Assembly: GCF_902148855.1 (NCBI RefSeq)
Contig: NC_043969.1
Coordinates: forward strand, 25,385,211-25,449,210
Direction of reading: 5' to 3'
DNA length: 64,000 bases
Source of the DNA: Sphaeramia orbicularis
Lineage: Eukaryota; Chordata; Actinopteri; Kurtiformes; Apogonidae
The position numbers and the translations under genes were made by a program. Of this stretch, positions 1 to 14,334 are shown one piece after another; the stretch's first letter is position 1, and every line of letters starts with the position of its first letter. The notes under the pieces were generated by a model. That model saw nothing but the letters and a program-made list of their open reading frames with translations, did not search any database and was not told where the DNA came from.

Positions 1-990
1 TGTTGCGGCAAATCAAATCAGTTGGACAGTGTTATGTTATTTGAATTGAGATTAGTTATCTCTGGGCAGATGTCTATGTGCATTGTAAGCCACTTATCAT
101 GAGTTGTTGTGGTAAAGTAGTTGAAAAGTTTTTTCTGATCTATGTTCCAAAATATATCTCCAGCAGCCAAGACAACTGCAACAAAACAGGCCGAGGAAGC
201 TGCTTATCAAACCCCTGTGATTTAAGCCATGATTCAAATGCCATGATGATAGTTTGTTGCATTTACGTTTTTTGTTAAACCGTTAGAATATTTATGCTGG
301 CTTGATTGCAAAATGGGAAACCATTTTTTGCGTGAAAGTGTTAATTGCATGGAATGAGGACTAAAGATTTAGTTCACATTCTTCCTTTAAATATGGATTA
401 ATGAATGATAAAGTACATATGATCAAAAAAGAGGAAAAAACACATGTCAAAGATCCTGCCAAAGTGTGCTCTCACCCCAGACTTATGGAACCAAAACCAT
501 CTGGGTTATTTAAAAACCTAGAACAGTATAAATTTTTCAATACATTTTTTTATTTACTGTGAAATATCCCTAGCGACAAATTTAAGCATAAAACTAAACA
601 AAACTAAAAATATTTTTGCTTTTGTAGAAATGAATTCAAGGAAAACATGAGGTGTCAGGCTGTGAGTAATTTCACATGACCTCTGATATAGAAGTTAATT
701 AATCACTCTACATGGAATAAAACAATCATGGGAAAGCTAAACACAGTAAAAAATTTAACTTGGCTGCAGTGCATGTGGTCTGTCACCATGCTGGCAGAGT
801 AGCTGAGCCCTAGAATTTGTAAAACCTTGATAATAACAATCCATGGTCACTTAAAGCTGCATATATTACTAATCAACATTCTAATAACCTGTGACATGTC
901 ATGACTTGAATAAGGTAAAGAAGATATTTTTCTTGTGCTCAAGCTCTGACTGCACTGTAGATAGGCCTACATAATTCACAAGCATTAGGG
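1..990. other. Intergenic, no gene seen
   Basis: AT-rich single-copy-looking sequence. The open frames here are short, have no recognisable domain and are not bounded by convincing splice sites. I see no tRNA, no strong hairpin and no microsatellite. Confidence 0.6.
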
Positions 991-1432
991 CAGTGTTTTT
1001 CAACCTTGGAGTCGGGACCCCATGTGGGGTCGCCTGGAATTTGAATGGGGTTGCCTGAAATTTCTAGTAATTGATTAAAAAAAATAAATAAATAAATAAT
1101 TAATTCAATAAATAATAAAATAAATAATAAATAATAAATAAATAATAAATAAATAAATTTCATTATATTTAAAACACCACACACTTTTCCTAATAAAAAT
1201 CAAGTTCAAATAAAATGCGGAATATAATATCTGAGAGGGCATATCTTGATTGACCCGATCATGTGACCGCGTGCAGTTGCAGTCAGAAAACCAGACCAAA
1301 CAGAGAAGATTTTTCGCCTGCCTGGCAGCACTAAGACATCTCCAAGAGAAACTGAGAAGCAGACAACAAAAAGGTGCATTATATACATTATATAGTCTAA
1401 ATGTTGTCTAAAATCAACGTTTATTTGCACAC
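991..1432. mobile_element. hAT-like non-autonomous element, degraded
   Basis: It begins CAGTGTTTTTCAACC and continues with a GGGACCCCATGTGGGGT segment and CCTGAAATTTCTAGTAATTG. The same sequence, in the same orientation, opens the element at 31,856-32,420, which has an 8-bp target-site duplication. This copy is interrupted by an expanded AATA-rich microsatellite (about 1,078-1,160). The right terminus cannot be found, so the right boundary is approximate: it is the last stretch shared with the other copy (CATTATATAGWCTAAATGT and what follows). Confidence 0.6.
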
Positions 1433-3785
1433 TTCTAAACTGAGACGACATTGGTACAATAGTCAGTATGTCTTATAATGTGCACAAATTCTGTATCTCC
1501 TTTTTATTCTATTTATCCTGTATGTTGTGTATATGTTGTAGGCTTGTGTTATATGGACTTGTGTCTGCAAGATATTATTATTACTATTATTATTATTATT
1601 AAGGAGGCATTTATTTTCCTACTGAATTTTACTATTGTGCATTGTTTATTAGTTTTCTAGTTTCTCTGTCCCTTCCACTAACTTATGCTGTCAGTTATCC
1701 TAACTATGTTCACAATTCCACGTCTCAGAAATGGAAATTGCAGTACCCCTGCTTGGCCACTACTTTAAATGTTCTTCATGCCCCAGCTGCGATCACAAGG
1801 ACTTGGAAACAGCAGTACAAGTGGAAAGCTTGCAGCCTAATTTTTGCCACCTGTTTTGTGTCTTTACATCATCAAATGGAAATCTCTGGTTCTGTTCATG
1901 CCTCAGCTCTTGAGTCACCATTAAAACATCTTACACCAACCAGGTACTGGCAAGTGGCATACAACACACTGCCTACTGTTATTTTTGAAATGGTTTAGTG
2001 CATGTCAGGGGATATTACTCAACAGAAATGCATTTATGGATTTAGGCACTTTTAAGCAGCAGTAATGGCAATCATATGGATCCGAAAACTGCCAAGTGTG
2101 TGGCATGACAGTATGTTACTGAAACATTACTGTATTTGAAGAATTCATTACAACTAGAGTTGAAAGAAAATCTTTACCTTATGCTAATTATGATGCCTAA
2201 ATGAATTTAATGTTAGCACTGAATGAACACTACTTTCTACTGAAGTAGAAAATCCAATGTCACAACAGTGTTATGTAGCGTATGAATATATGTTTAATGA
2301 TGTTTCAGAGCTAAAAACTAATGTAAACGTCATGGCAACAAAGGAGCCTAATGTCTTGTAGGAAAAGTGTCCTAAGCCAGAAATATAACATCACATTCAT
2401 ATTAACATGTTTTAGGTTACTGTCACATAGTATAACTTAACAAGATCCACATTTGTTTAATTTCTTTTCTTTTTTTTAAAGCATAAATTGTTTTTTTTTT
2501 TCTTTCTCAATAAGAGCTATAAGAAAACACCCTTGAAATTGCACATAAAGTTCACAGGGTTCACACAGTCCATCAGTTTCTAGTCTGCTTTGATGCAAAC
2601 AAAGCTGTTTTTCTGCTACATCAATTGATGATCCTCTTGCCAGTCTGACCAAGGCTGACAGTGTTAGTTCAGCTGTGGTGTGAACAAAGTGAGAACAAAG
2701 TGTACATTTTAATTACACAATCATCAGAAACACGCAACCAATTCACAAGTCCCCATTGTACGACAAAGGTATTTGAACTCATTGTGTCACCAGGCATCAT
2801 TGAACCAGTCTGAACAGCTCTAAATACAAGTCTGTTTATTTCCTGTAGAAGAGGGCAGCTTCTTTTAAGATGTGATTAACAAACCAAAGTAAAATACAAA
2901 ATCAAAACAATGTGTTAGGTGAAGTGCCTGAAGATTAGTGTGTTTTTAGTTTGCAGAAAATGACTAGAAAATATGAAACAGAAATTAATCTGCATTACAG
3001 CATACCATTTACTGAGCATTTTTGGATTAGTCTTTGACTACCATGGAACATGTGTGTATTACGTACATGTAAAACCATAAATTAAAAAAACAGCCGTTTA
3101 TAAAACTTTATGTGCCAAATATAGCTCAATGTGGTTGCTAGACAAACGTAAAGGCAATGAGAACAAATGTTGATACCAATAGTAATGCTTGATCTAACCT
3201 TAATGAGACCCTGCCCACAAAAAAAAACATTAATCATGTTTATGACAAAACAGACAAACATACTCATGTCAGACTGAGTTTTCTAGTGCATTCTGAGGTG
3301 CTGTCCACAATAAAATGATTCACATCTGTGTAGCATCATAATTCAAAAGACTGAATCAATCCTCCTTAATTTCAAGGTCATGTTGGCACAGAGTGCACCG
3401 AGTGATTACATCTGTTTGAGTCCTAGGCTTTTCGGATGTTGAAATGCTTTGGAGACTTCAAAGCCGGGTTGGCAGAGTCATATGCCCAGTACATGGTTAC
3501 ATATCATCTAGCAGCGGTATTGCTAAACAATGTTATGTGTTGACAAAACGCACTATAAAACTGTGTTCATGATTGCAGTTTTGGAAAAACTCTGTAGGAT
3601 TACATATAGATTGTATTACGGCTCAACAAGAGTACTCTCCTTACTATGTGTACCCTACTGGCTAGGAAGGGGAAGAACGTGATAACAGCAAGGTTCAACA
3701 AAAAGTAATAATAGTGTTTTACTACGATTTTTACTTCTGAATTACCTTCGTACAAGATTTTAAATGAAATGAAGTGTCAGTCAGA
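1433..3785. other. Intergenic, no gene seen
   Basis: No exon with family similarity and no RNA gene was recognised. A short ATT/ATC microsatellite lies at about 1,573-1,602. Open frames at 1,642-1,998 overlap each other in different frames and lack any known motif. Confidence 0.5.
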
Positions 3786-3789
3786 TGAG

Positions 3790-5150
3790 TAAAGCTGTGG
3801 AAGATGTGTTCAGACCCTTTACTGAAGGGTCTGAGGTACTAATATGACACTATGACAATTCTTCACTACAGTAAAAGTTATACATTCAAACCCTTACAGT
3901 ATGTATGTATTATTAACAAGTACAAATACAAACTGTGCAGAGAGCTGTCTGTGCCTATCAGTGTTTTATTATCACACATTTAAGTTCATTTGATAGTGCT
4001 TGGGTGGTTTGATCTACACCAATGTATCATCCTCTATAGCACAGATGTCAAACATGCGGCCCGGGGACCAAATCCAGCCCGCCAAAGGGTCCAGTCCAGC
4101 CCTTGGGATGAATTTGTGAAATGCAAAAATTACACTAAAATATTAACAATCCTTTTAGTTCAGGTTCCACATTCAGACCAATTCAATCTCAAGTGGGTCA
4201 AACCAGTAAAATACAATCATAACATGTAAATAATGACAACTCCAAATGTTTCTCTTTGTAAATATAAATATTTTCATGTATTTACACTAAAACAAATTAT
4301 TATTAAAGTATAATTTTGCAAAAAAAAGTGAATAACCTGAAATGTCTTAAGAGAAGTAAGTACAATTTTAATAATATTCTGTCTGTTATTATAATGTTTT
4401 GTGTATTTGTAGATCCACTGTGATCTGTAAGTTATAATGTACATGTGTAAATGATAAACTGAGGCAGAATATTGCTAAAATTACACTTATTTTTTCAATT
4501 TGTTCATGTTATTCACATCTTTTAAAAGGATAGTTTGTAGATGTAAACCTTTTCATAATGTAAATTACCTTTTTTCGCTCTAGAACATAGAGAAAAGTTT
4601 GGAGTTGACATTATTTATATATTATTATGTTATTATTTTACTGGTTCAGCCCACTGCAGATCAAAATTAGCTGAATCTGGCCCGTAAACTAAAATGAGTT
4701 TGACACCCCTGCTCTATAGCATCATCATATCATCCAGAGAATCCTATATTTTTTAAAATGCCACCTTTTCATGAGCTCAGAAAACAGGCTCTGTTTTCAG
4801 CTTTATGGCAATGCATATTCCAGCTAATCCGAGAGGGGGTTTAAATAGTTAATTTAGTTTAAGGAGGAGATTTTATACTCAATCAATAAAAGAACACTTC
4901 ATCCTTCAGTTTATCACAAACATTCAAAAACAACACATCTGGTTTTCACTGGACAGCCAAATGTGTTGATTTTGGACAAGAATAAGAAAAACTGTAATCT
5001 GAACAGAAACCAAAGCTGTCAGACAAGTGTAGTGGACTGAAAATGACAATGCGTGCCTCTGAAATGTTATAGAGTGGAAGAAGAAAGTTGCAAGAAATGG
5101 AAATACTGAAGAAAAGTACAAATTTGAACTTAACTACTTAAAACAGATCA
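3790..5150. repeat. Dispersed teleost repeat C, copy 1, split by a hAT insertion
   Basis: The left part carries the TCAGACCCTTTACT-type start. The right part carries CTCAATCAATAAAAGAACAC, TTTTCACTGGACA and AAAGCTGTCAGACAAGTGTA. The same blocks in the same order occur at 16,030-16,440 and, in part, at about 32,540-32,860. From memory this is a very common non-autonomous repeat in percomorph genomes, but I cannot assign its superfamily because clear terminal repeats are not visible. The insertion at 4,040-4,711 divides it. Confidence 0.5.
4040..4711. mobile_element. hAT-like non-autonomous transposon (family H), copy 1
   Basis: The element runs from CACAGATGTCAAAC to a right end whose reverse complement is CAGGGGTGTCAAAC, an imperfect terminal inverted repeat. 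It is flanked by a perfect 8-bp duplication, CTCTATAG, at 4,032-4,039 and 4,712-4,719. That fits the nTnnnnAn preference of hAT transposases. It is 672 bp long with no transposase frame, so it needs a partner in trans. Relatives lie at 24,418-24,960, 42,015-42,663 and 55,497-56,209. Confidence 0.85.
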
Positions 5151-7002
5151 CTGGGAATTATACCATGATATTGTGGGCATTGTTCCCGAAGGCTGTCCAC
5201 AAAAACAAATCAGTGTTGCTACATTTTTTATCCTTTTTTTTTTCTGTCTAAATAGGTTTTATTTTGAAACTAAATGTTACAAATCAAACAAGAAAGACTT
5301 CCAAAACTAAAATCTGGATCGATCATTTCCACACTTCAGCCATAAAGAGGTGAAATCCCACTTCAGTAATCTTCTCCAAGTACTAGTTTTGCTGATTTAT
5401 GCAGCATCCCTAATAGTGGAGTAATTACACACATGTTGAATATCATCATCATCATCATCATCATCAGTGTTTTAGGTTTCCCAGAACACACTAACATGAA
5501 AAAATATGTTTTGCTCAACAGTTGATAAAAAATATAGCCATTATATTCCACTATTATTGCTTGAACATTAATCTGAGCCATCTATCACAACAATATTAAA
5601 TGAATAAGTTCAAAAAAATTTAATAACAAAGACAGTAAAGTTACAATCTTTGGACATGTTTTACACATCACGTTTTATCGATTAGTCTGTGATAACAATG
5701 AGGTAAAATGTAAACACAGACTACAACAGTTCCAAACAATGTAGTCATCAAACACTGTTTACTGTTTCTCACGATTCTGAGTCCAACTTCATCAATGCAT
5801 TTCATTATAAGACGTATAAGGTTTTGTCTTACCTGCTTATAATCAGTGGACAAAATGTGACATATATCTATCAATCTAAACCACAGTAACACAAAAGAAA
5901 AACACGGCTCATTGAGTTTTCTGGGCATTTTTTCTTTCTGACGTTGTTGACTTTGAACATAAGCAGGAAATTATTCTCATATGGAGGCAATGTTTGCCAC
6001 AGTCTGTCAGAATATCTTTCCATGATATTGACAGCATCATCTCTTTTGGAGAAACTTCTCATAATCTTACTGGAACACCGTGAGGGTTTGTAGATGGATG
6101 CGTGTATCTGCATAATAAACACTAACCACCATGAGAATATTATCGAACAGGCATAAACCATAGAAAAATAAACCCTACAGGATTTCCCCTTCAAGTAAAA
6201 CCATCTGTTGTTATCTCTGAGCCTCTGCAAACATCCTTAAATACGTTGCATCAGTGACATGTTTTTCACACTTGCATCTTTGCCAGATACACTTAAATCT
6301 ATACAGAATTTCAACATCTTCTGAAAACAACACTGCATCAAGTGTCAAGAGCAAAAGTCGAGAACAAAACCGTATTTGTGGTATCAATATGATTTAACGT
6401 TTACCCTGCTTGTGATGCATCCAGGATACACTTGTACCTTCTTTTGGTGAAAAACTCAACCTACCCTACTATTCCATTCCTATACATCTCAATTTCATTC
6501 ATGGAAACTGTGTTTCAAGATAATAAAATTCAGATGTGCAGTCTGGCTCTATCGTTTGAACAGCCTACTTCATGTGACCTAATACTGCAAACATTTGGCT
6601 GAGTGAAACGCAACATGGTGTCTTATAAAATGTTGATAAATGTCACTAGTGCTTACGAGATGCTCTTAACTAATATCAAGGCCATATCCTATTAAAATTA
6701 CTCATACATTAAGCATAATTGTGAGTTTATGATTTCTAATCTATTAGGTATTGCAGGTGTCTGAAGTGAAAGTGCTGATCATGCTTACAAACCTAATTAG
6801 TAATAAACTGAAGTACTGCCAGCCAGTATAACATTTTCATCATTATCAACAATAAATACATCTCAAAAGAGTGGCTGAAAATGCAATGACCTATCAGATT
6901 AAGATCTAGATACGCAGCTAATGCATGATCTGGCTGATCAGATAAAGATACAGATGTCAACTACTCTGTTTATATATTTGGTGTGTGATACGTAATGAAA
7001 CA
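5151..7002. other. Intergenic, no gene seen
   Basis: An (ATC)n microsatellite lies at about 5,441-5,466. A 119-codon open frame on the minus strand (5,871-6,230) has no recognisable domain. It looks like chance, since the flanks show no matching exons. Confidence 0.45.
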
Positions 7003-7313
7003 AACAGCATGGCCAAAAAAAAAAGTCCCCACCTGGACTTAACTAAGCAAATAATGATGAGTCCAGACTGATCCTGTTCCAGAGTGAGAAGATAGGTGGA
7101 TGAAGTGACTACCCATCATGCCTAGTGCCTACAGTACAAGCCTGTGGGGGCCACGTTATAAACTGGGGTTGGTTCAGGTAGTCAGTTCTGGGTTCAGCAA
7201 CTCATGTGTCCCAAAAATGACAGCAATACATGGTGTATGAGAATACTGTAATCAAAGCTAAAGGCAGTCCAACTAAATAGTAGAGTATGGGATATTTTTG
7301 TCCAGGCTGTGTA
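7003..7313 (+). mobile_element. Tc1-like transposon fragment
   Basis: The left part reads GCATGGCCAAAAAAAAAAGT and the right end TTTTTGTCCAGGCTGTGTA, resembling imperfect inverted ends. The interior (about 7,065-7,190) reads like a piece of a Tc1-type transposase gene. The stretch around CCCATCATGCCTAGTGCCTA and the following GCCTGTGGGGGC corresponds, from memory, to the central catalytic region of a common fish Tc1 family. The reading frame is broken and most of the gene is missing, so this is a dead remnant. Confidence 0.55.
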
Positions 7314-7399
7314 CAACGGTGAAGATACAAACTGTACAGACTCATTAAGAGTCTGGTCTTGACCAGCTCAAAACGTAAAGTATCACAAGATAACTTTTG

Positions 7400-7441
7400 C
7401 TATGATTTGGTGCTATATAAATAAAATTTGATTTGATTTAA
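7400..7441 (+). repeat. LINE/SINE 3' tail with ATTTG units
   Basis: GGTGCTATATAAATAAA is followed by ATTTG repeats. This is the usual terminal motif of several fish non-LTR elements. Only the tail is present. A related ending occurs at about 35,330-35,395. Confidence 0.45.
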
Positions 7442-10400
7442 CCAACTTAATACACTTGGATCACATCTCCTCTATGGTGGGTGTGAAAACATTCGACATC
7501 CAACTTAAAGTCTTAGTTAAGAGGTTCAGGTGTGGATGTGTGACAAGAGTAGTTCATGGACATCTGAGTGATAGGGAATCACAAGATACTTGTGCAGAAC
7601 CACATGAGGCTCTGAGGCCCTTAAGCCTCTCCCGGAATTCCCAGTGTGTAGTGTTGTGTCACTGTGCTGTTTTAATATGTTATTTCAAACTAACAAAACA
7701 TATCAACTCGTCAGTTATTTATAAGACAAAATCACTACCCTCATTTGAGATGGGTGGTTCAGACTAGAGCAATAACATGGCTTCAGAAAATGAATGAGTT
7801 TTGTCAGAGTCTGTCTACAGGACAGGCGAACTGAAAAACTCTAATTGGAGGAATTAATTTTGATTTACTTACTCAGATTTCAAAAAGTAGATTTGTATCA
7901 ATGTTTGAATATCTTGTCAACAAGACTCAAACATGTTTTCAAAAAGGAAAAGAAGAGTTGAGCTGTTTTCACCAATAGAATGCTTTTTTTTTTTTTTTTT
8001 TTTTACATATTTGTCACTTTTCATGTGAATTGTCACTAATCTGTTTACATCAAAATCTGTCTTAATGTTTAGTATCATTTTAAATCTGATACGCATTCAA
8101 TATAGTAGGTGACAGTAATAGACCTTAAAACTTAGTGTCACTTGCAAAGAAACAGAAAAAGCATAGGAGAGAACATCTATTCAAAGGTAATATGGAATCC
8201 CAACAGACTATATGGAGGTGCTCTTACTCCCTCTGTAGATATAACTGGCTTATTCTCAAGTAAAACACGATGGTTTTTCTTTTTGTATGATTATACACTA
8301 ATGAAAACACTACAGTTACTCATAATCATGACTGTTACATTCCCTTTATGAACTGTTGTTAGATCTTAATTTAGACCTTTAATTTGTCCCAGTTTGGTGA
8401 CAATTGCAAGCTCTGTTTCAACTCATATTGACATTACAACACAGAACAATGCTATTGTACATTTACGATTTCCTGGTCTAAATTTAAGGACAGCTGCTCT
8501 TTTACTGCAGAATACTAGGGCACTAAGCTATTTGAGTTCATTCCATGTTTCAAGCATAAACTGTTTTGACAGAGCAGGATATGAGTTGGTCTACAAACAA
8601 CGCATCAGCAAACACCCCACAGCTTGTACTTTGTTGCATATTATCCCATTCATCTCCCTGTGTTTCCTGTCTCTACTGCGTCTATCACAGAGGGACAAAA
8701 CTAAAACACACACATGCTACATGACTTTGCACATGTAAAGCTCACTCTGAAGGGCCGGTATCTATCAGTATCAAACTGCAACAAACTAACAACAAACACT
8801 ACTGTAATGCATTAATGTTCACCAGCATCTGCAAACTACAACTTTAATGCCAAACACTTTTAGACTGAAGTGACTTTGAGTTTCAGTCAGAGGTACTGGG
8901 AGAATTTAATCTTTGTACTGTATGTTAATCATTCTACAAGTTACCTGATATTGTCATTCCAGGGCACACATGGAACAGAACTAAGATCCTCTCAAGAGAT
9001 GTTGAGGCAATGCTATTACACAGCACACCACTCAAATATTTTGCAGCTGGAAAATTCCTCATACATTAACCTCATTTGGAGAACTTTGGGGGGGAACAAC
9101 AATGAGTGCACCTGTAGAAAATTTCATATTTGTGTGTAAGTATTTGATGGTAAAAATTAAGTATTCTGGTGGGGTGAACTTTATACTTCACATTGCTTTT
9201 AAGAACGTGCTTAGAAAGAGCTACACTACTCTTGAAGTATTGGATATTGAATACAAAAATCTTGTCTGGGTGATGGTTGGCCGCTCTAATACTTCATGAA
9301 AACATTATACACCTGCTTATGACCATAGACTGTAATTAACAATCATGGTCTGTCATTAGCCACCCGACTTTAAGTGCATTTCAGTAAAATGAGTTGAGAT
9401 GCATAGTTACCTTAACCTCCCACTCACTCAGTGCCACTGCTTAGGATTGTCGTGTCTGATGCTGGATGCGTGCTGTTCACGTTGCTAAGAGAAAACAAGG
9501 CCAGTTTTATAACAACATGACATCTTAAAGTTCTGTCCAACAACCATTACATGCAGCTGCGTTTTATATCAAATATGAAGAATTTCCCAGATTCATTAAG
9601 TGAACTGAACTGAATGTTCTCATTAAACTGTCTGATGCAGACAATACAAAGCGAGGTTTTATTAGAATCAGTGACAATTACGTGCATACGTAACATTAAA
9701 AAAATTGGTAAATTCCATGCAAGATCATAATCTAAAAAAAATAGCTGTCAACAAGTTAGCTATCTTTACACTAGCTTTGTTTTCAAAGGACATTAATATT
9801 ATTTTCCACTTATTGTAGATGACCCAACATCATGCCTTTTGTAATCGTTTTTCTTCATGTTGTATTCTTCTATGGGCCAGTTTTCTGATGTTTGTAAACC
9901 TTAGTATCAACCTGAACACAACAACACCTCATCTACTTTGTGTATAAAGACGCAGCATCACATTTCTTAACGTTAACTAATAATATAAATAACTACCAAA
10001 CTTGTATGCAAAGTAACATGACTTTTGTTGGTTTACTTTGGGTTTTGGTGAGAAAAATCATAGCTGCATTTACTAATATTTTTGACGTAATGCTCAGTGT
10101 CACCTCTTTCTAGAAGTCTGTCCAATAAAAACCTCAAATAAATATTTCATAGTGTGTATTTTACTGACACGTAATAAACAGTGTAAATATTTATATTTCA
10201 ATAAGGCTAAGCTAGGTTACTTTAGGCTAGGCTAACATTTGTCCACCACCGTCATTTATTTTTTCCTTTCTTTCCTCATTTTTTAGTTAAATGGGGGTCC
10301 TAGCATTTAATTTACTGTAACACTTAAGGAAACCTGCATTAACGCACCTTTTGTTGATGTAGTCAACTTTTCACACCAGGCTAACAGGCTAAATGTAGCT

Positions 10401-13400
10401 AGCTGTTTAGCATTAGCTTACATGACATTACAGCTGTGCTAACAGATGCTGTCACCACAGTTTGAGTCTCTCAAACTAAACGTACCATTTATAGAATGAA
10501 CTTAAGAGTTTGAATTAAATATTTTTACCTCCTCTCATGAAATGATTGTGGTAATGTGATTAATTCTTGATGGATAAAATGTAACTGGGGCTCACTATGT
10601 AATTATTGCACCTGAGCAAAACTGATGACTGATGTATATAAATAGGAATGAAAAGAGGAAAGAATCTGAAACTAAATGATTACAACTTTACGGGCAACAA
10701 TGTTATGAGCAACCAAAACACACTCAGGCATTTTTAGATAACAGCTGTAGACAAAAATACTAACATTCTGAAAAGTGGAAACTTCATCTGTAGAAAAGCT
10801 ACAACAAAAATGGCAGAAAGTATCAGTTCTCTTCATTTATCCATTTATCTTTTTTAGCTACCTGAATAATATAACATTTGAGTTAAAAAAAAAAATCCTC
10901 TTTTTTCATTGAGTCAATACTTTAAAATATTCTGATAAATTCTACAAAAAAAGACAGCCGTTCACCTAAAAACTCATTATTATACAGTGAACGCACATTT
11001 CATGCCTTAATTATCAGAGATCATTTTTGCTATTAATTTAATGAAAATGACACTGAATTCAATCAATGAAGTGCATTCAGCTGATAGATAGATCATGGGC
11101 ATATTACGTCATTGCAATATTAAAAGTAATAGCTTTTATCCACCTGTGATCCACAGGAGGAAAATGTTATATGGAAAAATTAATCTACTCTACAGATATG
11201 ACAGCAGATGTACAGTAGCAGCAGCTCAGTCCTTCCAGTGTGATATCCTCTGGTTTCTAAGTGCAAATCCAGGACGCTCATAGTGCTAAAATTCAGGAAT
11301 GATCCAGTCTTGAACACCAGGTGGTTTCAGTTTATTAGTGAATATTTTACATTTTTTGCAAGTTATTCGTTCTCTTGGTGTTGATTTGAAGACTTGTACA
11401 GGAGTTAATTTATAACAAATACAAATTAGTATGTAAACAGCCTTTGGATGCTTTAGATTTGCTGAGAAACATTAAAATATGCCTGAACAGATACCGGCCT
11501 ACTTGTTCCAGTTGCAACAAGCTCAGATGATATATTGATTGATTTAATTATAGCAAACTGTCTGTTTCTCCCAAGAATATCCTGAGAAAACATGTGGTCT
11601 GAAATACCAGCGATGTTTGATTAGTGCAAAGGAGAGAAAATATTTATGCCTACCATTCATCCATCAAATCTCAAAAGCATGTTGTCTCCCACATGCCCAC
11701 TTTTGAGCAGAGGGAAAACCTCTCGTGCTCTTCATCTGCCCTTACATAAAAAAAAAATTAAAATTACCAGAGCGGCCTTGGTGCCTGAGGTGCACCTTTA
11801 GACGTGATGTAAAGGCTTAATTGCTTCCAGACAAACATCTCATAGGTGAAAGAAGACCTGGCTCAAAAAGTCTGTTCCCGCCCTTAAAAAAATCTTATTT
11901 TTGGCCTTGAGCACTGACCACTTAATTTTTCATTCACACCTCTGACCTTATGTCTGAGTATTACTGTGCAGAGATGGAGTGGAATACTGCAGCAGTGAGG
12001 AGAGAGTTCGACGTCATGAAATACCACAGTAAATACACAAGATTCCTTTATTTCCCAGGACCCCATTCTGTCCGTTATCAAAGATTGAAAAACGGGATAA
12101 ATTAAAATAAAACCTACTCCACAAGCCAGAACACTCCATCCTGGCTAGTGCCGTATTGCAGACAGAGAAGATCTGACTTATTCAGCTGATTACAGAGGTT
12201 GAACCCCAGATGTAGCTTACCTTTTATGGATGGTAATGATGAATACATTGGTAATAAATCTTAGTAGATGTAGCATGGTACTGCTGTTTCCTGTGCTTCC
12301 CTTGTAAATGAAACAGCAGGTCTTTGAACATTATTACAGGGCGAGAAACATTTCACGTAGTGAAAAGAAATCTGGGATACAAACTTTCATCAACTAAAGC
12401 ACTTGATCTCATGCTGAACTTTAAACTTTCCTTTTCCATTCAAGTCCCTAGCTTTGCCTCAGTAAATAATGGGCCTTTCTTCAGTTGTTAGGCTGATTAA
12501 ATAGTATCATCAGTCTCAATTACTTCTTCAGTCAGTAACAAGCCTATAAAAACATGGTTAAAGGAAGTTTGCATTTATATAAAAGCAGTATTTTCTATAA
12601 TGAGGAATATGGCAACAGTCTGATATACTTTTATAATCATGACATAAAAGAAAAAATATAATTGAATCACTGATTGAAATATTGCCTGAAATAAGATGAA
12701 TTTTTAGGAAAAATATAAACTTTAATAATGAATAGAAAAATTTTCCCTTCAGTCAAAGAGTGCGGTGTCTGTAGAAAGAATTACACTTGTAATTCTGTAT
12801 GATTAATTATCAACATACAATCCCATTGAGGACATAAGAAGATAGATTTATGTCTTATTTATCATTAAAATTGAAGCCCACACATAAATATAAAGAACCT
12901 ATTGGAAAGATGTTTAAATGGACAATATTCTATAAAAATTCTACAATTATCAAGATGACTTTTGTTTGTGGAGTCATGATGGTGACATTTTTAGACTGAG
13001 TGGACTATGGTAGTTCTTGGCAATGCTCATTTTCTTATCTATATGAAATAATTTAAAGGTAAACACAGACTCGTTCATGAAAATTTATCTTCCAATATCT
13101 GACGGGCATTTTTCAGTGCCACTGTGTGCAGTAGTGAAGCATTCAGTCAGTGCACTGTCCAGACAAGATTAAGGGGACTATAAAAATATGTACAAAGTAT
13201 TTTCTCACAAGTCTGACAGCATTTCTTGGACAACTTTTAACAGAGCGCATGTCCATTACAAGGCCAAAGATAACAAGAGAGGGATGAGAGAACCTACATA
13301 GACAGCCAGTTTGATAATTTGGCTGAGAGATATTCAATTTACTGAAGATCCACTCTAGACATGGTGGATGAGAGGCCGGGTGAAGGATTTAGAAATGTGA

Positions 13401-13787
13401 GTTCAAGAGAGTTGAGCAAAGACCATTTTTTGTATTTCTGAAGTCCCTGATAAATGGCATCTGTGATTTTCTGGTGCATTAGTGACGGATTCATATCAGC
13501 TGTTTTCACAGCTGTTCTCAAGCCTTGGTTTAGAGAAATTCATTGTATCCAAAAACAAAATTGTGGATACTGTAAGTGATTTTTGAGCTACAGGGTAATA
13601 AACCATCAAGGCCAGCATGACCAAATGAAAGGAGAAAAACAAGGAGAAAACACGTTCAGCAGCTACTGTCGCTGTACTTAGCAAAGTTACATGTAAATGT
13701 CTCACACCACAAAGTCAAAACAGACATATTATTACATTATAACATAGAGATACAACAGGGGTACTGACTCAGATAATTTGATCATTA
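7442..13787. other. Long intergenic stretch, no gene seen
   Basis: I found no exon, RNA gene or clear transposon end. A poly-T run lies at about 7,985-8,004. A GCTA-rich patch at about 10,205-10,445 (repeated GGCTAAG, GGCTAGGCTAAC, GCTAGCTG and TTAGCATTAGC words) resembles sequence often seen near fish promoters. No adjoining exon is recognisable. Confidence 0.4.
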
Positions 13788-13791
13788 TTAA

Positions 13792-14330
13792 CCCATAAAG
13801 ACCCAGTACTGCTTTTGTGGCAGTTCCCAAATAAATTTTCTGTATTTTTAATCTTTCTTAAGTGATTTATCACCATTTACTTGAATATTATGCTCTATAT
13901 TTTACATTTTTAAGTGAAAATCAGATATGTTCCTATATTTAATGTACTGATTATATAGATGTTCATTAAAGCTCAGATTAAAATTGAAGGTCATTATATA
14001 AAAAACAGAGAAAACTGAAGAAAAATATATTTTTTCTACAAAAAATATTGTTAACTGAATATGAAATAAGTGTCTCCATCCACTGTCATTTATCAAAATC
14101 CATGGGTTTTACTGGTGAATCAATGTTGTAGAAGATGATGGTGTTTCCACATTCACTACAAAGCCTCTGAACGTCCAAATGGGTCATATTTAATGACCAT
14201 AAAAAGTCGACAAACTGCATTTTACACCAATTATTTACATGTATTAATAAGATTAGTGGATCAACAGGTATTAAACATTTTATATCAGTAAATGGTTTTG
14301 GTCGCCGATGGATGTTTGGGTCTTTATGGG
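13792..14330. mobile_element. piggyBac-like TTAA MITE (family A), copy 1
   Basis: The 539-bp element starts CCCATAAAGACCCAG and ends in the near-inverse TGGGTCTTTATGGG. It is flanked on both sides by TTAA (13,788-13,791 and 14,331-14,334). TTAA duplications with ends starting CCC are the signature of piggyBac-type elements. It has no transposase frame. It is the best-preserved copy in the window and serves as the reference for family A. Confidence 0.85.
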
Positions 14331-14334
14331 TTAA

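Noticed and set aside
1573-1602. ATT microsatellite as an attachment or regulatory site
   Set aside because: Ordinary short tandem repeat with nothing around it.
5871-6230. 119-codon minus-strand frame
   Set aside because: No recognisable motif, no partner exons, and overlapping frames of similar length nearby. Probably chance.
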